DNA of 5,168 nucleotides from Opitutaceae bacterium UBA4094 (GTDB lineage: Bacteria > Verrucomicrobiota > Verrucomicrobiia > Opitutales > Opitutaceae): contig DFYA01000307.1 of NCBI GenBank assembly GCA_002382525.1, forward strand, positions 991 to 6,158. Reading direction: 5' to 3'. The translations under genes were made by a program, and so were the position numbers. The notes beneath the pieces are model-generated. The model did no database searches, was not told the DNA's origin, and worked only from the letters and a program-made list of their open reading frames with translations. Positions 1-5,168 of the stretch are shown here, one piece after another. The first letter of the stretch is position 1; each line of letters begins with the position of its first letter.

Positions 1-876
1 CTGCACACGGGGGATTTTCATTACCACGACATCGCTACAAATCGCGTGGAGATCTTTCGCACCGCCTACAACAGCCATCTCTCCGCGCCGCGTTTGCGCA
101 CGATGCTGGCTCGCCTGCCGCTGCTGTATCAGTGGGATGACCACGACTTTGGCCCCAACGACAGCGACCGAACCAGTCCGAGCCGCGAGGCCTCCTTGCT
201 CAACTTCCGTCAATTGGTCCCTCACCATGCGCTTACGGTCGGCACCGGCCCGCTCGCCCCGACCGATCAGGCGTTCTCGGTCGGCCGCGTGCGGTTTATT
301 CTCTCCGACCTGCGCAGTGAACGCGACCCGGCCGCGCGTCGCATGATGAGCGCCGAGCAGGACACCTGGTTCCGCAAGCAGTTGATCGACGCACGCGACG
401 CCGGCGCTCCGTTGATCTTCTGGGTGTCGTCGGTGCCTTGGAATGGTAACCCCTACCCCTCCGACCGCTGGCAGGGCTACGCCGAGCACCGCGCCGAGAT
501 CGCCGACTTCATCAAGGACAACGGGCTCGCCGGTCGCGTCGCCATTCTCTCGGGCGACGCTCACATGACGGGCATTGACGATGGCACGAACACGGATTTC
601 GCGACGGGTGGTGGCGCGCCCATCCGTGTGTTCCAAGCCGGTCCGATTGCCAATCGCGGCAGCTACAAAGCCGGACCTTACAGTCACGGCGCGCGCTGGA
701 TTTCCGGCTATAACGACATGCTCCACTACTTCGGGCTCGTGGAGGTCAACGACGACGGGCGCACCGTGCGGGTCAAGTGGAGCGGACGCCAAGGCGCCGA
801 TGGCGTGGGTGACGAGGTCCTCGTTTCCGAACGCGAACCCCTGATTCCGATTGAATTCGAGTTCACCGCGCCGTGA
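1..876 (+). CDS. PhoD-like metallophosphatase, C-terminal part (5' partial)
   Basis: The frame is open from base 1, so the gene starts left of the window; the GTG at 46 is internal because conserved sequence precedes it. The visible 291 residues begin LHTGDFHYHD, matching the metal-binding GDxxY segment of the PhoD/alkaline phosphatase D family. Next come QWDDHDFGPNDS (residues 44-55, the WDDHEFGxN-type motif), LSDLRSERD (about 101-109), WVSSVPW (about 141-147) and LSGDAHMTGID (about 184-193, a metal-binding Asp and His). Family members are calcium- or iron-dependent phosphomonoesterases or phosphodiesterases, usually exported. The missing N-terminus would carry any signal peptide and the first motifs, so export and full activity cannot be judged. 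The last 14 bases overlap the 3' end of the convergent gene. The family call is strong; the substrate is unknown. Confidence 0.9.
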   Translation: MHTGDFHYHDIATNRVEIFRTAYNSHLSAPRLRTMLARLPLLYQWDDHDFGPNDSDRTSPSREASLLNFRQLVPHHALTVGTGPLAPTDQAFSVGRVRFILSDLRSERDPAARRMMSAEQDTWFRKQLIDARDAGAPLIFWVSSVPWNGNPYPSDRWQGYAEHRAEIADFIKDNGLAGRVAILSGDAHMTGIDDGTNTDFATGGGAPIRVFQAGPIANRGSYKAGPYSHGARWISGYNDMLHYFGLVEVNDDGRTVRVKWSGRQGADGVGDEVLVSEREPLIPIEFEFTAP

Positions 877-1837
877 GCCCCGGTGCCGCGGCCGCAGCCG
901 TGGGCGCGATCGCCGTTGCAGGTGCCGCCGTGGGCGCCTTGCCGGGGTGATGGCCTTTGCGGGCAAAGCTGTGCGTCACCGCCGCGTCGATGAGATGTGC
1001 GCCGGCCACGATCACTGCGGAGAACGCGGTGAAGCCGGCGTCGATTTCCTCCGGCGCCTCGCCTGCGGCTGCGGCCAGCGCCGGAGCGATGATGAAGATG
1101 AGCCAGAGAAACGCCGTGCCGATCATCTCGATCACCGCCAGCCGGCGATGCCCGAGATACCAGTCGCCGAGACCGGGAAACAGCAGGGAAAGCAGCGCCG
1201 CGGTGCGGGCCGATTTAAAGCCGCCGCCGCAGGAGTCGCAGGACAACGGCCATCCGGGCACACCGGTGAAACAATGCGGACACAGATGCACCAGTCCGTC
1301 CGATTTTTTTGCGAGCGCGGTCGTGGGGGCCGGGGTGCTGACCACGCCTTCGAGAAAGTCGCGAAGGAACTTCCGCTCCGCCGACGGCATGCCGGAAAAC
1401 CGATGCTTTTTTCCGTTGGAGAGCACCACCTCACAAAATCCCGTCCACGTCGCCTTCACCTGACGAATGGCGGTGTAGGGCAACTCGCTCACGATCTGGC
1501 GCGGTTTGAGGTTCGAGCCGATTTGCATCAGGATCACGCGCTCTGTGGTGAAGATGAGGGCGCGCAAGTTCACATAGTAGGCGACGGCTTGTCCGGCGAA
1601 GAACTGTTCGCCGGTGCTCGCGAGGGAGCCCTTGCTGACGTAGTAGACCCGTTCGCCGGCGTGCAGCACGCGGGCGAGTTTGGGATCGATCGCTTTGAGC
1701 AGTTTGAAACGCGCCTTCGCTCGCTGACGCGCAAACCAGCCTTTCGCTTCGAACAGCGTCGCGTATTCATAAGGTGATACGGCGACGGTTTCTCCGAGCA
1801 GGTCCTCATAACGGCGAGCGGTTTGAAGCGTGATCAT
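863..1837 (-). CDS. Membrane protein with bacterial PH-like domain, zinc ribbon and TM2-like segment
   Basis: This 324-residue protein has no function I recognise, but a readable architecture. Residues about 55-165 look like a bacterial PH domain: a beta-rich stretch with LIFTTERVILM (94-104), then LPYTAIRQVKATW (119-131), as in the 'TdrRli ... ipy..I..v' pattern. A zinc ribbon follows with CPHC (186-189) and CDSC (200-203). Then LLSLLFPGLGDWYLG (about 215-229) resembles the PGLGxxYLG core of TM2-like domains, with hydrophobic segments at about 233-256 and 268-288. The tail (300-324) is low-complexity Ala/Pro/Thr. The start is the ATG at 1837, where the sequence becomes protein-like (MITLQTARRYEDLLGE). 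The frame stays open upstream to 2317, but that is the antisense of the MYG1 gene; an ATG at 1930 (MPKVKG...) is a less likely start. No clear Shine-Dalgarno precedes it. A role at the membrane, in sensing or scaffolding, is inference only. Confidence 0.8.
   Translation of the reverse strand: MITLQTARRYEDLLGETVAVSPYEYATLFEAKGWFARQRAKARFKLLKAIDPKLARVLHAGERVYYVSKGSLASTGEQFFAGQAVAYYVNLRALIFTTERVILMQIGSNLKPRQIVSELPYTAIRQVKATWTGFCEVVLSNGKKHRFSGMPSAERKFLRDFLEGVVSTPAPTTALAKKSDGLVHLCPHCFTGVPGWPLSCDSCGGGFKSARTAALLSLLFPGLGDWYLGHRRLAVIEMIGTAFLWLIFIIAPALAAAAGEAPEEIDAGFTAFSAVIVAGAHLIDAAVTHSFARKGHHPGKAPTAAPATAIAPTAAAAAPGLTAR
878..937 (-). repeat. Imperfect tandem repeat (2 x 30 bases) in the Ala/Pro/Thr tail
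   Basis: Two adjacent 30-base units (878..907 and 908..937) encode APTAAAAAPG and APTAAPATAI at residues 311-320 and 301-310 of the zinc-ribbon membrane protein. Each unit ends, on the plus strand, with the identical 11-mer GCCGTGGGCGC (897..907 and 927..937), exactly 30 bases apart. It lies in a low-complexity cytoplasmic or periplasmic tail and could vary in copy number between strains. With only two diverged copies, convergent low-complexity sequence is also possible. Confidence 0.5.
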
Positions 1838-1933
1838 GTTGCAAGAAGACGACTCGGCCCAAGCCCGCGCGTCGATTCTCAAAATCACCACCATTGCCCC
1901 GGCGTCGCGTGCGCCCTTAACCTTCGGCATTTG
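1838..1933. promoter_or_regulatory. Divergent intergenic region, presumed to hold promoters for both flanking genes
   Basis: This 96-base stretch separates the start codons of the leftward zinc-ribbon gene and the rightward MYG1-like gene, so transcription in both directions should begin in or near it. I could not find a convincing -35/-10 pair, an operator palindrome or a Shine-Dalgarno on either strand; TTGCAA at 1840..1845 has no matching -10 element at the right spacing. The assignment rests on gene orientation alone. Confidence 0.35.
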
Positions 1934-2806
1934 ATGACTCCTTTTTCGACGATCCTCACCCATCCCGGCAGCGCGCACAAAGACGAGTTCCTCGCGTGCA
2001 GCGTGCTGCTCGCAGTCCACCCGGTCGCCATCCTGCGCCGCGAACCGACGGCGGAGGACCTGGCTGACCCGTCGGTGGCGGTGGTGGACGTGGGGCATGT
2101 GCACGAGCCGGCGCTCAACAACTTCGACCACCATCAGCTTCCGAAAGACCACGCACCGACCTGCGCGCTCTCGTTGGTGCTGCGGCACCTCGGGCTCTAC
2201 GAAGATGCGCGCCAGTTCTGCGACTGGCTCGAGCCGGCCGAATGGTTCGATTGCCGCGGGCCTTCCGACACCGCGCGTTGGCTTGGCGTGGATCGCGCCG
2301 TCGTCGGGAAACTTCACTCGCCGATCGACGGCGCATTGTTACGCCGCTTTGCGCAGGCTTCGCGCCTTTCTGCGGGCGATCCGGTGTGGGAGATGATGCG
2401 CATGATCGGCGACGACATTTTGGGATATGTGCGGTCCTTGCGCGACCGTCTCGATTTCATCGCACGTCATGCCGAACTTTGGACGCTCGACGACGTGGTG
2501 GGCGGGCCGGAGATCCTCTTTTTACCGCGCACCGAGCCGTTGCCCGACGACCCGTCGGCGGCGTTGGAGCGTTACGTCGAAACGCGCGGCTGGGGGAACC
2601 GCGTGATCGCCCTCGTTTCGCCGGATCGGCGCAGCGATGGGTTCGGGCTGTCGCGCCACCGCGACAACGCGCGCGTGGACTTCACACGCGTCGCCGGCGA
2701 AGGCGATGTGCATTTCGCCCACGCCCGCGGTTTTGTCGCCAAAACCTCCGCGACCGACCCGGCCCGACTGCGCGCGTTGCTCCGCCTCGCCATTGCTTCC
2801 GAGTAG
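1934..2806 (+). CDS. MYG1/UPF0160 family metal-dependent hydrolase (DHH-like)
   Basis: The 290-residue product matches the MYG1 family, relatives of DHH phosphoesterases; eukaryotic MYG1 is a 3'-5' RNA exonuclease, while bacterial members are little studied. Visible motifs in order are THPGSAHKDE (9-18; THxGxxHxDE with H10, H15 and D17 as likely metal ligands), VVDVG (50-54), FDHHQ (64-68, the DHH signature), TCALSLVLRHLG (76-87, matching the SAGLIY..G helix) and a C-terminal VHFAHARGFVAK (259-270), matching the FVHASGFxG element. The usual DNG triplet after VDAV is replaced by DCRG (106-109). The protein is shorter than typical members (roughly 320-370 residues). The start is the ATG at 1934, which places the THPG motif at residue 9 as in homologues; the frame extends upstream to 1823 without family-like sequence, and no Shine-Dalgarno is visible. 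The alpha/beta hydrolase gene follows 37 bases downstream, suggesting an operon. Family membership is confident; activity is inferred. Confidence 0.88.
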   Translation: MTPFSTILTHPGSAHKDEFLACSVLLAVHPVAILRREPTAEDLADPSVAVVDVGHVHEPALNNFDHHQLPKDHAPTCALSLVLRHLGLYEDARQFCDWLEPAEWFDCRGPSDTARWLGVDRAVVGKLHSPIDGALLRRFAQASRLSAGDPVWEMMRMIGDDILGYVRSLRDRLDFIARHAELWTLDDVVGGPEILFLPRTEPLPDDPSAALERYVETRGWGNRVIALVSPDRRSDGFGLSRHRDNARVDFTRVAGEGDVHFAHARGFVAKTSATDPARLRALLRLAIASE

Positions 2807-2843
2807 TTGTGGCCGCGCCAGGACCGGACCTCTCCTTACGCCG

Positions 2844-3785
2844 ATGTTCAACGCTCTTCGCTTTGCAGGTTGGTGCGGCTTCGCACTGGGGATCGTCGGC
2901 GCGTTGAGCGGCCTCGGTGCGCAGGAGGTGTTGCGGGTAACGTGGCCGACGCGCCACGCCGCCCCGGCGGCCTCCGCATCGCCGGAGGTCGCACCCTACT
3001 TGCCGCTCCTCCGCGCGAGCCTCGACCGCATGCCGGAGTCGGCGGTCGTGAAGCTGGCGTTATCGCGGGCCGGCTTGCTCGGCGTCGCGTCCGGCGAGAG
3101 CGAGCGGCTCGGCGAACTCGTGGGCCGGCGTTACGCGCTGATCGCCGCCGACCCGGTGTTTAAGAGCGTGCCGTCGACGCTTCCGTATTGTTTCGCCGAG
3201 TCGCGCCAGCGGCAGGGGCTCGCGCTGGTGTATCGGCCCCGCGTGCTGCACGAGCGCACGCCGGTCCTGCTGTTTGTGCATGGTTACGGGGGCAGTTTTC
3301 TCTGGCACCTGCACCAACTTGCCGAGTGGTTTCCGGACCACGTGATTGTTTGCCCATCCTACGGCGTTGATCCGTCGGACATTTCCGCCGCCTATCTGGC
3401 CGAGTGTATTCGGGAAACGACTACGACGCTCGGCCGCGCTCTCGGACGTCCGGCGCTGGTCGGTTTCACGGCGGGCGGTTTTGGCGTCGTTCGTGTGTAT
3501 GCGACGGACCCGGCTCCGTATCGTCAGCTGGTCGTGCTGGCGGCCTATCCGCCGGACGAGTCGTTTCGCGCGTGGCCGAGGTCGGCGCACGCCGGCTGGA
3601 TCGTGGGTGCGAGAGAGGACTATGTGGCGGACGGCGGTTTTGCCACGTATGCGAAGTCGTTGGCCGCGCGGTCGGCGCGGTTCGACAGCAAAGTCGTGGT
3701 GGGCGCTGGGGCGTTTTTTCCGCTCACGCACCCGGAGGAAACACGCAAGACGCTCCGGTCTTGGTTGTCCGCGCCTGCGCGCTGA
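2844..3785 (+). CDS. Exported alpha/beta-hydrolase fold protein with Thr at the nucleophile position
   Basis: The 313-residue product begins with a likely signal peptide: R6, a hydrophobic core (about 7-24) and a probable cleavage after LGA (A26, before QEV), so it should act in the periplasm or outside. From about residue 139 it shows the alpha/beta hydrolase pattern: strand VLLFVHGYGG (141-150, oxyanion-hole HG), then ALVGFTAGGFG (204-214) where GxSxGG is expected, IVGAREDYV (253-261, candidate acid D259) and FFPLTHPEE (291-299, candidate His H296). The predicted nucleophile is thus T209 (codon ACG, 3468..3470), not Ser. Residues 27-138 form an N-terminal region that I do not recognise. The ATG at 2844 is chosen because it starts the signal peptide; the frame extends upstream to 2637 only as a shadow of the MYG1 gene. 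No Shine-Dalgarno is seen. The fold is fairly sure; it may be an esterase or peptidase-like enzyme, or a catalytically altered relative. Confidence 0.85.
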   Translation: MFNALRFAGWCGFALGIVGALSGLGAQEVLRVTWPTRHAAPAASASPEVAPYLPLLRASLDRMPESAVVKLALSRAGLLGVASGESERLGELVGRRYALIAADPVFKSVPSTLPYCFAESRQRQGLALVYRPRVLHERTPVLLFVHGYGGSFLWHLHQLAEWFPDHVIVCPSYGVDPSDISAAYLAECIRETTTTLGRALGRPALVGFTAGGFGVVRVYATDPAPYRQLVVLAAYPPDESFRAWPRSAHAGWIVGAREDYVADGGFATYAKSLAARSARFDSKVVVGAGAFFPLTHPEETRKTLRSWLSAPAR

Positions 3786-3813
3786 AACACCGGTTCTCGC
3801 GCCGCCGTCGAGG

Positions 3814-4770
3814 TTACTTGCGCGTCGCGTTTTCGCCGCTGGTCGCGGGCGCGACCAAGGCCGCCCACTCCTTCTCAGTCGCGCGCAGGACCCGGTCCCG
3901 GCTGGCGCCGTGTTCGATGTGCTGGTAAAGCAATCGCACCAGTTGCCGGTCGATGTCCGTGAGCCGGTCGGCCTTGCTGTCCTTGGCGAACGCCGATTGG
4001 CGAAATTCGTCCGAGATTCCGGGGCAGCCGAGCACCGCGGACACACAGCGGAAGATCAGACGGCGTGCCTCCGCGGCGTCCTTGCCGTCGGTCACCACGA
4101 ACACATACGCGACATAGGCGCGCTTTTGATTGTCCCACCGATAACGCCAGGACCACGTCCGCACTTGGACGTCAGGCGCAAATTTGTTCGCCAACTTCTG
4201 GAGCTCGGCCGCAGTCCCGGTGCACAGGACGATCTCCGGACCGTCTGCTGCGGGGCCGGTTAATCCTGCCGCCGCGCAGAAGTCTTCATACGTCTCTCGT
4301 CCGAAATCCGAAAACGCGCCGTCTTCGGGGAGGGTCGTGAACTTCGGGCGTTTCTTCCAGCGAAACACCTGCTGATTGCCGGTCTTTTCGCGCATGAACA
4401 CATCGACCGCGAACCGTTTTGCCTTCGCCACCTCCGTGCTCGTCACCACGCGGGCCGGCAGCGGCGGCAGGCCCGGTGCGGTCGCCTGGCCGAGATTGGC
4501 CCGGTTTTCGGCGAGAAACACCTGATCCTCTACGGACAACGAATTGAGCGGGAGAGTGAACTCCTTTTGGTCGGACTCGCGCCGAAGCACGACGTTTGTG
4601 ACGTCGATGGAAACGATGGTCGCCACGAGTGCGCGGCCTCGCGAATCAGTGAACGTGCGGGGCGCCGTCAGGTCGGAGGCGGTCGGGGCGTCGGCCCACA
4701 CACATGCGCTCAAAAGCGCCCAAGCCAACAACAGCCGGAATCCAGACATCGTGCGGGGTCGTGCATTCAT
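3814..4770 (-). CDS. Exported SHD1-domain protein with a possible DUF2927-like C-terminal region
   Basis: The 318-residue product has a signal sequence (hydrophobic 11-24). Either signal peptidase I cuts after VWA (A26), or the LSAC at 20-23 is a lipobox and C23 is lipidated. Residues about 38-91 fit SHD1: RTFTDSRGRALVATIVSID, then a strand pair, FTLPLNSLSVEDQ and a final helix. This small SH3-like module is common in secreted proteins of Verrucomicrobia and Planctomycetes. The remainder (about 118-305) has FRWKKRPKF (136-144), a helix-rich middle, FVVTDG (224-229) and LTDIDRQLVRLLYQHIEHG (270-288). The last part recalls the 'LtxxDrxllrlLYdxxlrpGm' end of DUF2927, a putative lipoprotein family, but without the acidic EE pair or an HExxH motif. 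I chose the start at 4770; M8 (4749) also leaves a good signal peptide. It lies 41 bases downstream of the partial gene on the same strand, so co-transcription is plausible. Function unknown. Confidence 0.85.
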   Translation of the reverse strand: MNARPRTMSGFRLLLAWALLSACVWADAPTASDLTAPRTFTDSRGRALVATIVSIDVTNVVLRRESDQKEFTLPLNSLSVEDQVFLAENRANLGQATAPGLPPLPARVVTSTEVAKAKRFAVDVFMREKTGNQQVFRWKKRPKFTTLPEDGAFSDFGRETYEDFCAAAGLTGPAADGPEIVLCTGTAAELQKLANKFAPDVQVRTWSWRYRWDNQKRAYVAYVFVVTDGKDAAEARRLIFRCVSAVLGCPGISDEFRQSAFAKDSKADRLTDIDRQLVRLLYQHIEHGASRDRVLRATEKEWAALVAPATSGENATRK

Positions 4771-4811
4771 ATACGATTAAAGGTCACTGCAAAGAGGGAG
4801 GCCATTGCTCC

Positions 4812-5168
4812 TCATTTGTCTTCTGCGGTCAATGTCGCCGCCGCCGCGATCATCGCGGCGGGACGGCCTTCGAGTGGCGCGCCATCCGGGCCGGCGACGG
4901 GCTTTCCGTTGCGATCTACAATCACGCTCCGGGTCGTCGCCAAGCCGCTGCCGGGATCGAACGACCAACGGTAAACACATCCCGGCCAATACACGGCGAT
5001 GCGCGACAGGATACGTTTCCGCCACACCGCCCGCACCGCTTCGTGCCGCCCTCGATGACTCGCGAGGAAAAGCCTGGGGTCCGCCGGCGATTCCTCCCTC
5101 GCGATCGCCGCGATCTCCGCATCGACCCTCGCGCCGTCTCGCGCCACCGCCTCGACACCGACAATCGC
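4812..5168 (-). CDS. Unrecognised protein, C-terminal part (5' partial)
   Basis: The frame is open to the right edge, so the gene starts outside the window; a GTG at 5147 is probably internal. I do not recognise the visible 118 residues. They contain an acidic/alanine helix (about 6-25), a basic helical stretch AVRAVWRKRILSRIAVYW (about 44-61), a short YRWSFDPGSGLATTRSVIVD strand region (66-85), a turn-rich NGKPVAGPDGAPLEG (87-101) and an Ala-rich end finishing TAEDK. There is no membrane segment in the visible part. Codon use and GC-rich third positions resemble the neighbours, supporting real coding. Its stop lies 41 bases before the start of the SHD1 gene, with no evident terminator between them, so the two may be co-transcribed. 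Confidence 0.7.
   Translation of the reverse strand, partial: AIVGVEAVARDGARVDAEIAAIAREESPADPRLFLASHRGRHEAVRAVWRKRILSRIAVYWPGCVYRWSFDPGSGLATTRSVIVDRNGKPVAGPDGAPLEGRPAAMIAAAATLTAEDK

Noticed and set aside
851..1777. Long plus-strand open frame (308 codons) opposite the zinc-ribbon gene
   Set aside because: Its translation is Arg/Gly-rich and of shadow character; the opposite strand has clear zinc-ribbon and membrane motifs.
1838..2317. Upstream extension of the minus-strand zinc-ribbon reading frame to 484 residues
   Set aside because: The extension is antisense to the well-supported MYG1 gene, is rich in Arg/His/Val without domain-like sequence, and the protein-like content begins at the ATG at 1837.
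3786..3813. Possible bidirectional terminator between the convergent hydrolase and SHD1 genes
   Set aside because: The 28 bases are GC-rich, but I could not find a good inverted repeat with a T-run on either strand.
3060..4046. Long minus-strand open frame (328 codons) opposite the alpha/beta hydrolase and overlapping the SHD1 gene
   Set aside because: It is Arg-rich with no recognisable motif, and overlaps two genes with signal peptides and conserved elements; typical of antisense frames in GC-rich DNA.
3346..4263. Plus-strand open frame of 305 codons spanning the hydrolase 3' end and the SHD1 gene
   Set aside because: It crosses two real genes in non-coding frames and has Arg/Ser-rich composition without motifs.
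4771..4811. Possible small hairpin (GGAG...CTCC) or promoter between the two right-hand minus-strand genes
   Set aside because: The stem is only four base pairs, and no convincing -35/-10 pair is present, so it is not supported as a terminator or promoter.

Overview
This is a compact, GC-rich, chromosomal-looking bacterial window. It holds six protein-coding genes, two of them cut by the window edges. I see no RNA genes, mobile elements, CRISPR arrays or phage genes. The best lineage clue is a secreted protein (3814..4770, minus) with an N-terminal SHD1-like (Sla1 homology domain 1) segment, which among bacteria is best known from the Verrucomicrobia/Planctomycetes group. With the high GC, a PhoD-like phosphatase and start codons lacking Shine-Dalgarno sequences, this makes an Opitutaceae-like verrucomicrobium a reasonable inference, though not a proven one.

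Layout from left to right: (1) the C-terminal part of a PhoD-like metallophosphatase, plus strand, 1..876, running in from the left edge. (2) Converging on it and overlapping its last 14 bases, a minus-strand gene (863..1837) for a membrane protein combining a bacterial PH-like domain, a four-cysteine zinc ribbon, a TM2-like hydrophobic segment and an Ala/Pro/Thr tail. (3) A 96-base divergent intergenic region, then two plus-strand genes 37 bases apart and probably co-transcribed: a short, divergent MYG1/UPF0160 (DHH-like) hydrolase (1934..2806) and a secreted alpha/beta hydrolase (2844..3785) whose nucleophile elbow reads GFTAG, with Thr where Ser is expected. (4) A convergent 28-base gap, then two minus-strand genes 41 bases apart: the exported SHD1 protein, whose C-terminal part vaguely recalls DUF2927, and upstream of it the C-terminal part of an unrecognised protein cut by the right edge.

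The genes do not form an obvious single pathway. Several products look exported or membrane-bound (the alpha/beta hydrolase, the SHD1 protein and the zinc-ribbon protein), but I see no evidence of a defence, secretion or biosynthetic system. The most useful second looks are the Thr-for-Ser nucleophile position, the altered mid-motif of the MYG1 homologue, and the possible degenerate DUF2927-like domain fused to SHD1. Coding density is very high: no gene-free stretch exceeds about 100 bases.
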